Positions 47,582 to 57,895 of a DNA stretch of 64,000 bases are shown here, piece after piece; the stretch's first letter is position 1; each line of letters starts with the position of its first letter. Both the position numbers and the translations under genes were made by a program. Source of the stretch: Mytilinidion resinicola (Eukaryota > Ascomycota > Dothideomycetes > Mytilinidiales > Mytilinidiaceae); assembly GCF_010093595.1 (NCBI RefSeq), contig NW_022985445.1:874579-938578 (forward strand), read 5' to 3'. The notes below the pieces were generated by a model. That model was not told the DNA's origin. It saw only the letters and a program-made list of their open reading frames with translations, and ran no database searches.

Positions 47582-48230
47582 ATGTCGCAAAGCCAGCAAA
47601 GTGGAGATGAGCAGTCGCGGGCGCGAGGAGATTCGTCGAAGCCAAGAGGGGAACCCTCGCGATCGTCTTCGAGGTCCAACGGAGACGAGTGGTCCGATGT
47701 CAAGGACCCCAACGAGAGGCGTAAAATCCAGAACAAGCTAGCTCAGCGGAGGTTTCGTAAGTGACGCATGGTTTCTTAACGACAAATGGTCGGCTCGTCG
47801 AAGCAGTAACTGACGTGCTTCAGGAGACAAGGTCAGAGAGCAAAAGGAAGATGCAGAACGGGAGGGAGAAAACCAAAGACGGGCAGGCAGTGCGTATGCC
47901 TCACCCGAACCGGGCGACCTCGATCCTGGTCGCGAGCTATCTGGGCTCCCTTGGGGAGGAATATCGATGCGGCACATTGTCGAGACGGGGAAGACGAAAG
48001 AGCAGCACTCACAGCAAAGCTCTCGTGAGAACTCAGTCTATGCCGCCGCTTCAAGGACAGGAGGGAGCTCGCGGTAAGCCCCCCACTCGTGTGAGTCGTT
48101 TCTCGTGTCATGTTTCAACGTTGACTGACGCCTCAGTAGACTTGGGCTACGACTCACCGATCAATTTGCTCGAGGGTATCCTGCATGGCGGTATTTCCCT
48201 TACGGTCACCCCGGCTGGGGAATCAGATGA
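47582..48230 (+). CDS. bZIP transcription factor, fungal AP-1-like basic region
   Basis: Nuclear DNA-binding protein. Exons 47582-47756, 47824-48073 and 48140-48230, with introns 47757-47823 and 48074-48139, give 171 aa. The frame is open upstream to 47456 without interruption, so a longer N-terminus is possible. A Ser/Arg-rich start leads to DPNERRKIQNKLAQRRFR, then DKVREQKEDAEREGENQRRA after the intron. The N-x(2)-AQ-x-R-x-FR pattern is the fungal bZIP basic region. The expected leucine heptads are missing: the residues after the basic region are mostly charged. The middle reads GLPWGGISMRHIVETGKTKE, a block remembered from related fungal factors. The last exon is uncertain; the frame DLGYDSPINLLEGILHGGIS (to 48312) reads better as protein but does not splice in phase. 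Confidence 0.7.
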
Positions 48231-49482
48231 AGTGGCATCGCCACGACGAGGAAGGCTTCGCATGTTCGGATTGTTTCATGGTGCAGGAAACCATATGTGC
48301 ACACAATCTTAGGGCGGTGGAATGCATTCACACGACGATTTACGGGTCTCACGCCGCGATGACACATTTATGGGAGCCTCAGGACCCAGGAGCGTGCTGG
48401 CAGCTCATAATACCTCTGTTCGATTCTAAGATTGTATTCGTATCTACGCCTCTTTCCCTTTGCCCCGTCGCGCTTGGGGCACACACCGCAATTTCTAATT
48501 ATGCTATGGATCTCAGTCAGGCACTTATCTCTCTCCACGGCGAGTCTAAAGCCACAATTGCGGCGTCTCGGAATATCCCGATACGTGAGTGAGCGGTCAT
48601 GTGCCTTGCCCACGCTGCGTGATGACGTCCTGCCTAGAATACATTGGCTGTCGTGAACTGTCACTGACAGATGGCTTAAGAGGTGGCGGAGGTGTGAGGC
48701 TTCTTTCCTTCACGTCAGTGCGAAGATGAGAGTGGGATGTAGAGATATTTGTATAAAGTCAGCCTCGCGGTGTTTGACACTTTCTCCTCGCTACACAAGC
48801 CGACTGGCCAGCGCTGTGCCCGCTGTTCATGGAAAACAGTATATTTAGGTTGCGGAAAGGCGGAGCCCTGGCCTGGCTGTGCGTGTGGCGCCTCGCGACT
48901 TTCGAAAGTCCCCCACTAGCCGAACGTCGATCCTCCTGTCCCTCTCCTCCCCATCCACCGCCTCGCCGTTGATATGAACAGCATAGGGCACCGCGAACCA
49001 CAGTTCCGGATGCTGCGGCGTCTGATTGACATGTTATGCTTGCGATCAGTCAAGCGCCGAAACGCGGTGGGCATTGTACTTCGCCGCGGCTGCCTTCAAC
49101 ACCTCGACGAAGCCCACACCGAATGAGGGGAAATCCTCAGGCACCAACCCGCTTTCGAGGCCTGATTAACTAATTTTGGCCTGCTTCGACTGCGGCAAAG
49201 CAATCGCCTGTCGAAGTGTCGGCGAGAGTTGGCTTCTTCTTTGTTTCCCAACCATGGATCCCCAAGACGCCGCACGCAAAATCTTCGAGCCATGCCGCCC
49301 GTGCCAATGAATCGTAGAACATGTCCCCGATAGCGCCACTCCCTCATATCAAGCTCCGCTTGCGGCGCGATGAGAGCGCGCCGTTACGCGCCTCGTAGAG
49401 GGGCTGGCGACGTTTGAACCGTTTCTCAGTCCTCTTTTCTTTGCGGCGTAGACTGTGGTTATATAGATGGCTGTTTCTCACG
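48231..49482. other. Region between the bZIP and SWIM genes
   Basis: Contains no intact gene. On the minus strand between about 48,780 and 49,390 several coding-like stretches occur, interrupted by stops (see next entry). A plus-strand frame 48185-48592 has no recognised features. Confidence 0.4.
48780..49390 (-). pseudogene. Possible decayed gene of unknown family
   Basis: Three minus-strand segments read like protein but do not join in one frame. The first, near 49,350-49,180, reads SGAIGDMFYDSLARAAWLED and FACGVLGIHGWETKKK. The second, near 49,165-49,055, reads LESGLVPEDFPSFGVGFVEV and LKAAAAKYNAHRVSALD. The third, near 49,030-48,890, reads PELWFAVPYAVHINGEAVDG and RRIDVRLVGDFRKSRGA. Stops fall between them, and only weak intron signals could bridge the gaps. 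Either an unresolved multi-exon gene or a disabled copy. I do not recognise the family. Confidence 0.35.
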
Positions 49483-50944
49483 ATGTTGAAGCCAAAGCAG
49501 ACTTCCTCCTCCATGACGGCCCCATCCGAAGATCTAGGAAGATTGACTCTGGGTGAAGGGATGGTAGTCACGACTCGAGCTCGTGCTGCCAGGGGACAGC
49601 GGTCACCCACTCAACAACACGCCACGGCATCCAGCTCGGATGTCATTGTTTCTGCAATGTCGGGCATTCGTTACGATGTTAGTGCGTTGGAAGAAGAGGT
49701 CCGACAGCGTGTCGAGGCGGCTCTCGGTGACGACCACCATATCCGCATCAACTACTGCGTGGAAAGAGAAGGGGACGAGAACGAGCCGGATGGTTACTAC
49801 GCCTTCCGTATTAGCGACCAGATCAGCATTCGAGTTGGAACGGACCACCCCGGGTATCAGGTCCCCAAGTGCAGCTGTGGAGGAAACGTGGGAGGCATAG
49901 CATGCAAGGTTAGTATTTTCTCGACACACTCGAATGACAGTGGCAATGAGGCTAATGACTACACCACAGCACATCTTTTGGCTTGAGGACCAGTTGGCAA
50001 ACGAAGATCCGGAGACATTCCGTTCCGGGCTCATCCCCCTCACGGCAGATGGTTCTAAGATCAAGAACCAACCGCCATCCAAGGTGATCGACGACATTGG
50101 ATTGGAAGAGATTGCGGAACGCAAGGACTGGGTCTTGCAAGATGACGCAGAAGATCCAGAGGAAGAGATGACGGAAATGCTCTCCGTCTTCGAGCCCTCT
50201 CGTGCTCTTGCCAATGAAATGAAAGAGGTTTCCGGTCAAGGATCTCCCGCGTCGCATAAGTCGATCAGCCCGCATAGCCGTATATACAAGGAGTTTACGA
50301 ACCTCATCACTGAGTATGCCACCGAGGATATTGGCATGTTATACCGAATCCGCGAAATCATCACTCCAGGATTCCAGGCGGAGGTGTTCTTCGAGAAGAT
50401 GAGCGACAGGGCCACCGAGTCTTTCAGGGAAATCGACGAGACGCTTACCCGCGGAGCAACAGCCATCGACTCTTGCGACATACCCACCATCGCGGAGCGC
50501 CTCAAGAGATTGGTCAAGGGCATCGAAGAAGGGTATTCTGAGAGGGTGTCAGGGTCCGAGTCGCCCAGCAAACAGGCCGCCATCAAGGCAGCAGCAGCCC
50601 TGATCGATATCCTAGAGGGCGTGGTGGACCGCAACCAAGACATGGCTTGGACGCGTCTCGGCAACGACGACGAGCCGATCCAGGCACGTAATATCTTCGC
50701 GTATCTCATCGGCGCCCCTCTCGACTCTAGCAGCCACTTTGTTTTGGATGTGCTCAAGGACTTGCCCCAAGATGTGGTTGTGGAGTACCAAAAGTCTCGT
50801 CTGGACAGCATTCGCGCAAAGCTTATCGCAAGTAACGCCCCGCCAGCGTACATGAATCTCTTCCGCAAGATCATCTCGCAGGAAAGCAAGAAGCGATCGA
50901 ACCCCGAGGTGGGCGGCAGCAGTGCGAAGAAGCCGATGAAGTGA
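49483..50944 (+). CDS. SWIM zinc-finger protein, fungal-specific, uncharacterised
   Basis: Exons 49483-49908 and 49970-50944 (intron 49909-49969, branch GCTAATGAC) give 466 aa from the first ATG; an in-frame ATG at 49513 is an alternative. The zinc ligands are assembled across the splice: PKCSCGGNVGGIACK joined to HIFWLEDQL, giving the C-x-C..C-x-H pattern of SWIM fingers. Before it lies a compact region with ALEEEVRQRVEAALGDDHHI and YYAFRISDQISIRVGTDHPG. After it the protein has about 320 mostly helical, charged residues, with EEMTEMLSVFEPSRALANEM, IREIITPGFQAEVFFEKM and IDILEGVVDRNQDMAW, and ends with a basic KKRSNPEVGG..KKPMK, probably a nuclear signal. No named homologue is recalled. SWIM proteins commonly act in DNA recombination or as ubiquitin-linked factors; any such role here is inference. 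Confidence 0.8.
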
Positions 50945-52497
50945 TGCTTTCACATGCTTATCAGATAACATTCCTTTCAAGTTTCAGATTCTGCTTTTCG
51001 GGCGAGGTATCTGGTGGCACTCTCTGACTTGTCTTTACTGGCGGTGTTCTGAATACAGTTTCAGCGCGTCCATTTCCTTAACCTACTTCTTGGTACCCCT
51101 ATTCACATTGTGTTCGTAGCCGGCTCTCTGGGATAGCGTTGTGGCTTTTATAGACAAACTTGATAGACACAAAGTACTCATTCTTTCGCTATGGGACTAC
51201 TCACCCGCTACCACCTTATCGGCACGGTGATGCGCTGTTGTGGCATACCAAGAGCAGCACAGCAGATCTCTAACTCGTTATTGGGTCGTGTATGGGAGAA
51301 GCTGTCCACGACATCGAAGATGCCCCGGACTAGCCGGATGTGTGCAGTATCTTGGATAGGAATCGAGGTCGCCAGATGTGCCTTGGACGCACGTGTTGAT
51401 TAGTGGTCTTTGGTAGGCTGGGCCTCGATTGGCCTTGGTCTTACTGGCTGCGTTCGCGAGTGGCGTGTCTGATTAGAAGCACATGGAAGAAGGTTTGACT
51501 GGGTGACTGGGTTCCCGAGCTGCGGGTGGTGAGCTGATGGCCCCGTTTACACACATCTACCTACTGTAGGTAGGTCGGGATATGCAGAGTAAGCATCCCA
51601 GCTTGGGCGTCATTCTCGCGCACAAACGGTCACTCAGTCACCCGGTGGAGCAACAATGCACTCTCAGTTCTTGCACAGCTTCCAAAGACTAGGAACAGTG
51701 CAGGCCCGTATGGCTCTCGCGGGTGTGGTGCGCTCCGAGCGGTGCCAGCGGCGTGAGAGACGGGTGAGGAGCGCGTGAGCTCGCAATAAAGAGCAGCAGC
51801 AACAATCCCCAAAGGGATCGGCGCCCTGAGATATTCGGCCCTTGTTGCAGGCGTGCACAGTACTAGTCGCAGGACGAGGGCTGCGATCAACCACGGCTCG
51901 CGCTGTCCAACGCCCAAGAAAGCAGCATTTGCGGGGAAACTTGCACACGCCGCCGCCATTGGCTCGGGCCGTGGTTGCTGCGTCTATGTGCATCAATCGC
52001 GTCGGGCTGGCTGGTGATGACACGGAGTTGGTTGTTGCAACACACATCGCGGCCGTGGAGCTGCACACGCCCTCTTTGTTCAGGCCTGCAATTGCGGGGT
52101 AGCGCCATGCGGCGTCGGCTCGAGTTACAGAGTATAAAACACGACGCTGTCGCCACGCCCGCGCTGGGCAATTCTTGCACTCTCTCCCTGCTCTCTGTCT
52201 CGCTCGCTGCATTCCTCCTGTGCTGTGCGCGCCGCTGAAACGATCGCCCGCGTGCCTGCCTATCTCACGCCATCCGTGACGTACATCAGGGCCCTCACGT
52301 GCTGATCGCTGATCTGCTTCGCGCTATCCCACCACATAGATATCCACGCTGACCGCTCTGCCTCGCTCTGCCTCCTCTGCCTCTGCCTCCGCCTCTCGCC
52401 CTCCACGCGTCCACACACCCTCCACCGCCCTCATCCCGCTCTCTCCACCGCTCCAGCACAATCTCCACCGCCAGCCCCCGATTCCGCCGTCGCAGTC
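50945..52497. other. Intergenic: 3' flank of SWIM gene and long upstream region of the next gene
   Basis: No gene supported. The frames on both strands at 51,630-52,240 are GC-driven. From about 52,340 to 52,490 the plus strand is an almost pure pyrimidine tract (repeats of ctctgcct), as in strongly expressed fungal promoters and 5' UTRs. Confidence 0.5.
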
Positions 52498-53349
52498 ATG
52501 TCCGCCGACCGCAACTCGCCGCCGCTGCAGCCAGACCGCCAGCGCCGCCGCTCTTCTATCACCGGCCAGACATTCCAGGACCTCTTCGGCCGCACCAACA
52601 GCGTCAGCGGCCAGAGCAGCAATCCCCCATACCCCGGCCCCATCACCACGGCCGCTGCCCAGGCCCAGCGTCGCCGCCTCTCCGTCACCACCCTGGGCCT
52701 CTCGGGCTCGCCCAACCAGACCTCCCCCTTCAATCTGCGCCCTCGCACCGAGAGCATCTCGAGCGCCAACTCGGGCTCCGTTGACGAGAGCCCCTTTGAA
52801 GATGATCCGGCCCCCTCGGCGTCGAGCAACCCCACCACGCCCTTTGGTCGGCGTCTCAGTTTTGGAGCACGCGCGCTGCGTGACGTGAGGACGGGCAATG
52901 GGAACATTGGCAATTCCAATGGTAGACACTCCGTCGATAGAACCCTCTCCCCCCCGACTGCCAAAGGTCGAGGTTTGTCATCATCCACCTCGTCCCCGCC
53001 GCCTACCCTTGCTTCTTCGTCAGCCTCGCATAGCTCAACGACTCCTCGCGCCCGCGTTCATTCTGTGCATTTCAGACACGAACCCGTCCATGTCTTAGAG
53101 AAGTCTGAGCTAACTCATATGCTCTCGCACACAGGCGACGGCTTCAACCTAGCCGAGAACCTACGCTCTCGAGCCGAGCGCTCCTCCATCTCGGGCGCCC
53201 ACCACATTCCCCAGCCCTCTACTGCCCAACATCACCGTGCCAAGAGCGTCACCATCATGGAGCCACCGGCGCGCGAGATGCCCAAGCAGCCCAAGGTGCC
53301 CGATGCCTTCCAGGAGCGGATCCTCAAGGGGGATTTCTATATGGATTAA
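52498..53349 (+). CDS. Conserved fungal Ser/Arg-rich protein of unknown function
   Basis: Open from ATG 52498 to TAA 53349 (283 codons), but an in-frame intron 52973-53134 is likely (gtttgt..cacacag, branch GAGCTAACTCAT), giving 229 aa when spliced. The N-terminal half has repeated basic-Ser sites typical of kinase targets and 14-3-3 binding (RQRRRSSITGQTF, RRRLSVTTLG, GRRLSFGARA). The C-terminal end reads GDGFNLAENLRSRAERSS, then RAKSVTIMEPP and KVPDAFQERILKGDFYMD. From memory, the last block is conserved in filamentous ascomycetes. No domain or catalytic motif is seen, and composition indicates a largely disordered phosphoprotein. Localization and role unknown. Confidence 0.8.
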   Translation: MSADRNSPPLQPDRQRRRSSITGQTFQDLFGRTNSVSGQSSNPPYPGPITTAAAQAQRRRLSVTTLGLSGSPNQTSPFNLRPRTESISSANSGSVDESPFEDDPAPSASSNPTTPFGRRLSFGARALRDVRTGNGNIGNSNGRHSVDRTLSPPTAKGRGLSSSTSSPPPTLASSSASHSSTTPRARVHSVHFRHEPVHVLEKSELTHMLSHTGDGFNLAENLRSRAERSSISGAHHIPQPSTAQHHRAKSVTIMEPPAREMPKQPKVPDAFQERILKGDFYMD

Positions 53350-54597
53350 CGAGGTATGGCATACCACGGACAGCGTTGCACTGCTATGCTATCACAAATC
53401 TGCTTCCCGACTGGCGTCTTTACAGTACTACCTCTGTCCAATGGCTCTTGTTTATCAGCGCAATGCTGATACCTTTGGTAGTTCTCCCCGGACGTATCGG
53501 TATTAGTCAGGTGGCTGGCTTCCACATTCTGGAAAATGCGACCATCGAAAGTCGCTCCTTGTCGAAAATATCGGCTAGACCAATACTTTCGACGACCGAC
53601 TATTTGTGTTACCGGTGCACACTTACTGGATCTTAGTCTTCTGCGTTTCTGATATTCAGATTTGAGCATAGGGAGATCAACAGGCTGTCATCCTCCACAC
53701 CGACCGGTCCTTCACATATCCATCTCAAGTACTCTGCGTCCGAACAGTGCAACCAAGCGTGAGCGCTGTTTTCCCGCGTTATGAGGTCTTTTGAGACCAT
53801 TTACGAGTTTTTCCTTTACGGCTGGCCATATCGGACAATTCCACCCTGCAGTGACGGGAAGGAAGGCGTTCTGCGGCTTTATGACGACTCTCCTTGTCTT
53901 CTTCGACCCTGTCGTTCTGACTGTTACTCCTGCTTTGTCTTCGCCAAATTGTACTCCTGGGACAGGGGCTTCGTGGCGTGAACGGCGGCGTCTGGTGCGG
54001 TTTATTTGATGATTACGGGCAAGTTTTCTGACGGCTTGTGGGAAACGGACTAGGCTTGAACGGGGGATGGGTCGAAGGCAGGCACAGATTAGATGGCCCA
54101 ATACATTGTGGTACGTTAAGGCATAGGAGACCAGAATCAATTAATATTCGCGAACGACGTTCAGCGGATCGGTGATTCCACTTATGTGGTAAAAGTAAGA
54201 ACCGGATCACTAACGTCCCAACAGCATCATAGGTCATCGGGGCACAGTAGTTCTTGTTCTGTTGTGATATTGGTCACTTCTACTCTACAGTTGCATTGAA
54301 TTCCTACGTATTACTTACCCGTTTTAGCAATACTAGGAACTAATGCCAGTCCAGCATCCCAGACCGCCAGACAATGCTAACACAAGAAACACGAAGAACA
54401 GCAATCATACGTTATCCGTCCGAAAAGATGTGAGACGAAACGCCACAAATGCCCTAACAATGAAAAATGAATGAAGATCCCGGGCAATCCGTAGCTAGGC
54501 AAAAAAAGAAGATACACTGCCTATACCGTTGACAACAGTTCGCTATGAAATCCCAAATCTCTGTGCCCCACCGTTTTTTCACTGCTTCTACTCGGAT
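53350..54597. other. Intergenic between convergent genes
   Basis: 3' flanks of the Ser/Arg-rich gene and csi2. A minus-strand frame 53712-54140 (142 codons) lacks recognisable features and is overlapped by open plus-strand frames, so it is not called. Confidence 0.4.
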
Positions 54598-55824
54598 TTA
54601 GAACCTCTCCCTAGGCCCATTTCCGTGATTTTCAAAGAGATCCTCCAGATATGCGCTAGGTGCCCTCCCGCCCGGCGCCTGCGTCCCACCTGGTAGGTTT
54701 AAGCTCAAATTACTAGTACTCAGCCCGCCGTGCCCGTAGACACCTCCTCCTAGCGGGCCCGCAACACTGCTACGCGCATATCCAACACTCTCGCCACGGC
54801 TGCCAGGCGGACGATCGTACGGGTTGCCCCTGCTAGGTGGTAGAGAGGGAGAGCCAGGTGGAGAAATACCAACGGAGCGAGCACGAGAGTAACCGGCTGC
54901 AGTCGGACCCATGGAGAGGAGGGAGGAGGGGGGTCCACCTGCACCTCCAACGTGAGTGGTCTGGCCACCGGAGGCGGGTTGTGCGGCACCTGAGGCATAG
55001 TAACCGGCTGGCAGATATGAACTAGATCGGTTTGCGGCGGAGTGGAGACCGGCGCCGGCGGTGGGGGAGAAGAAGAGGGAGGACGACGGAGTAGGCTTCG
55101 GGGGTGTGCCGCTCGTGTTCGCAGAGGAAAAGGGGCGGGGCGGTTTGGAGTGTGGCGGGGGCGCAGCAGAGAGACGGTCGAGAGACATGGTGGAGGATGC
55201 TCCGACAGCGGCGTAGAATGATTTGCTCTTGCGAGTGCCGCTGCCTGCGTTTGCGTACGCACCCTTGGTCTCTGTGATGGCGAGATGCTGGTTCATGGCA
55301 GCACGCTTAACGCTACGGTGGAGGGACCATGCGACCAGGCCGCGCCAGGCCAGAATAGCCATCCCCATGAACCCAAGAACGGCGCCAACGCAGATGAAAA
55401 CGGTGCCGTCTGGGAGATTGGACTTTTGCATGAAGGAGGCCTTGGAAAGGTCTGGGACAATGACAGTGGGGATGCCGGCACCCGCGATGGTCGGGAGGCC
55501 AGTCAAGTGGAAGACGGATATGCTCGTCGTCGTCGAGGAGATAGTGGGACCGCTGGTCACTTGGAATGTTTCGACAGACCCAGTCGACGCCGCTGCGGAT
55601 GAAACTACGGAGGAGCCACCAGTTGTTTTCGCGGCCGCTGAAGCCGAAGTTGTTGCAGCGCTAGATGCCTGCGTCGACGATGCGCCCTTTCCACTGGGGG
55701 CCGCCACTGTGCTGAGGTCTGGAAGACCAGTGTCTGCGGCTTGAGCGGCCGTGGCGATGAGGAGAACGAGGATTGAGAAGAGAGCGGTCAAAGGCCCGAG
55801 GGCCGGCCCTTTGGAGAGCCTCAT
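54598..55824 (-). CDS. csi2: CSI2-family single-pass membrane protein
   Basis: Intronless, 408 aa. Signal peptide at about 1-29 (LTALFSILVLLIATAAQA), then a Ser/Thr/Ala-rich, probably O-glycosylated ectodomain (residues 35-130). The conserved core is SNLPDGTVFICVGAVLGFMG followed by MAILAWRGLVAWSLHRSVKR, which contains the only transmembrane helix (about 143-168) and its basic cytosolic flank. The cytosolic tail (about 235 residues) is low in complexity, rich in Ser, Pro, Gly and Tyr, with RARSVGISPPGSPSLPPS and a conserved end APSAYLEDLFENH. In yeast Csi2 is linked to chitin deposition and the cell surface; the family assignment comes from the core block. Convergent with the gene at 52498 and divergent from fcf1. 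Confidence 0.78.
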   Translation of the reverse strand: MRLSKGPALGPLTALFSILVLLIATAAQAADTGLPDLSTVAAPSGKGASSTQASSAATTSASAAAKTTGGSSVVSSAAASTGSVETFQVTSGPTISSTTTSISVFHLTGLPTIAGAGIPTVIVPDLSKASFMQKSNLPDGTVFICVGAVLGFMGMAILAWRGLVAWSLHRSVKRAAMNQHLAITETKGAYANAGSGTRKSKSFYAAVGASSTMSLDRLSAAPPPHSKPPRPFSSANTSGTPPKPTPSSSLFFSPTAGAGLHSAANRSSSYLPAGYYASGAAQPASGGQTTHVGGAGGPPSSLLSMGPTAAGYSRARSVGISPPGSPSLPPSRGNPYDRPPGSRGESVGYARSSVAGPLGGGVYGHGGLSTSNLSLNLPGGTQAPGGRAPSAYLEDLFENHGNGPRERF

Positions 55825-56454
55825 GGCGATAAATAGGGTGTGGATGCAGTCAATGCGATCGATCGAGGAGCGAGAGAGGTGTTGCAGAGGTGAAGGGGTA
55901 ACGGGAGAGGCTGCGGTGCCAGTGTCTCAGGAGATGGGGGCTGAAGGCGTGGTCTGAAGCGAGGGGCGGTCCAGCTTGCGGCCGGATGAAACGAATGACA
56001 GAATACAGTGGTGGCCTGGTGGAGGTAGTGAAGACTGAGCGCGGCGTCCCAGCGGCTGTAGGATCGATGGGGGATGCAGGGGGAGTCGATCGCTCTGCGT
56101 CGTGTTGTTCTAGCGTGCCGGGCCAGGCGGCGCAACGAGCGAGATGCTGGGTTCGGCGGAGGTTATGATAGTGGAGTGACGATATGTAGCGCGGCGACTC
56201 GAGAGCGAGCGAGGGTGCGAATGGCGAGCAGTAGCACAGCGGGGTGGGTGAAAGGTGAATTGGTGAATGAGAAGGCTGTCTGCGCCTCCATGTCATCTGC
56301 GGCTGTCGTCTTGTTTTGGCGTCCTTGCCTCGTTTCCATGGCGCTAGACGCACTAGCACGGATCAACTCCGGCCCGTGTCTTTTTTGGGACGGCGCAAAA
56401 AACGTCCTCGATTGCCAAGCCAGACTTCATCGACACACCCCGCCGCAGCACAAC
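55825..56454. promoter_or_regulatory. Divergent intergenic region between csi2 and fcf1
   Basis: Separates two divergent starts (55824 and 56455), so it carries both promoters. GC-rich with frames open on both strands; no specific element identified. Confidence 0.4.
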
Positions 56455-57368
56455 ATGGTATGGCCCTCCATCCGCGCCCTCAAGGGCCCCGCTGACTCGC
56501 CCAGGGCGTCGCAAAGAAGACGCGGAAGTTTGTGGCCGTCAAGCGCGTTATTGGCCAGCGCGATGCCCGCCTGTAACAGCCTCACCTCCCGCCTGCCTGT
56601 CCCTCCACCGCTCACACCAACGCAGGAAGAAGAATCAGCTCGCTGGTGCCGTCGAAGTCAAGAAGAAGGCAGACGAACTCATTCGCGAAGTCCCCCAGCA
56701 GTCCTCCGCCCTCTTCTTCCAGGCCAACACCGCCCTAGTCCCGCCGGTATGGGACCTTATAGTCTTGCTTCGACATCGCATTTCGTTCTAACATTCGGCC
56801 GCAGTACAATGTCCTAGTCGACACCAACTTCCTCTCCCACACTGTCCGCGCCAAGCTAGAAATGCTACCGAGCATCATGAACTGTCTCTATGCTAAAGCA
56901 ACACCCATCATTACGGATTGCGTGTACGTGTCGCCCTCATCCCTGCCGAGGAAGTCATGTTTACTGATGGGCACGCCAGCATGGGCGAGCTCGAGAGGTT
57001 AGGGCCGAAATACCGCATAGCCTTGAGGATTGCGAGGGATGAGAAATTGTGAGAGGGAGCTTCTTAGAATCGTCAAGGTTCAACGCGCTGATACATCGTG
57101 TAGTGAGCGGCTAGCATGCGACCACAAAGGCATTTATGCCGACGACTGCATTCATGATCGGGTCGTCAAGCATCGAATCTACATTGTGGCCACCAATGAC
57201 AGAGATTTGAAGCGGAGAATAAGGAAGGTCCCCGGTGTACCTGTATGTGGCTCGTTGAACACAACACCATTCATAGGTGCTAAAGCTGACCTGGCCCTCC
57301 AGATTATGTCCGTTGCTAAGGGCAAATATGTTATTGAACGCCTACCCGATGCCCCGGAGGGCAAATGA
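56455..57368 (+). CDS. fcf1: rRNA-processing PIN-domain nuclease FCF1/UTP24
   Basis: Small-subunit processome nuclease that cuts pre-rRNA at sites A1 and A2 in the nucleolus. Seven coding exons: 56455-56457 (ATG only), 56505-56572, 56626-56746, 56805-56923, 56980-57048, 57104-57242 and 57303-57368, total 194 aa, the normal length. The splice gives [20 protein letters not shown], then [19 protein letters not shown]. The PIN domain reads [47 protein letters not shown] and [19 protein letters not shown], with the acidic metal ligands D, E, D and D in place. It ends [19 protein letters not shown]. The last intron (57243-57302, 60 nt) has no stop and keeps the frame, so an unspliced reading would add 20 residues inside the domain. 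Confidence 0.94.
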
Positions 57369-57895
57369 TGGACCAAAACACGGTCTGATTTGCTGCATAG
57401 CGAGGCGTTAGGTGTCAGATTTACAAAATTGCATAGTCATGGTGTTCACACGGGTCCTGAGGGTTGATATCAGTAAACTATTAACGGTCAAAATGGAAAG
57501 GAAAAGCGAGCATCTGGTTGCATATCGACAGACGAGTCGGGTGGCTTCTAAACCCGCCAAATGACCGATAGGTTGGCTTCATTGCTAAGGAATCAGACGA
57601 GCTACAGCTGGAGTTCAGCTCTCATCACGCCACGAAGGAGCACAGCCTGCGCCACGAAGAGGCATGCCTGACTTGAGATGACTCACGACCGGTGCCTGAT
57701 AAAGATATAGACATCTCTCTACCGTTCTTTGACACAAGTACCATAAATAGCTGATGAAACATTTTAACAATAAAAGCAGAAATCTTGGGAGCTTTATAGG
57801 TATGGAGTCTTTTGATACTCCAAAGTACTTCCGAGGTACTGAAGCGATGGACCTAGAGAAAATACATGTCTATATAACATGCGCGGAGAAGCCAC
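57369..57895. other. Intergenic downstream of fcf1
   Basis: No gene seen. Marks the transition from the conserved gene block to the decayed, repeat-bearing right end. Confidence 0.4.

Noticed and set aside
53712..54140. 142-codon minus-strand frame
   Set aside because: No recognised motif, with plus-strand frames open over the same stretch. Left uncalled, though a lineage-specific gene cannot be excluded.
55850..56817. Frames of 169 and 247 codons across the csi2-fcf1 intergenic region
   Set aside because: They cross the well-supported fcf1 exons out of frame, or lie in GC-rich promoter DNA.
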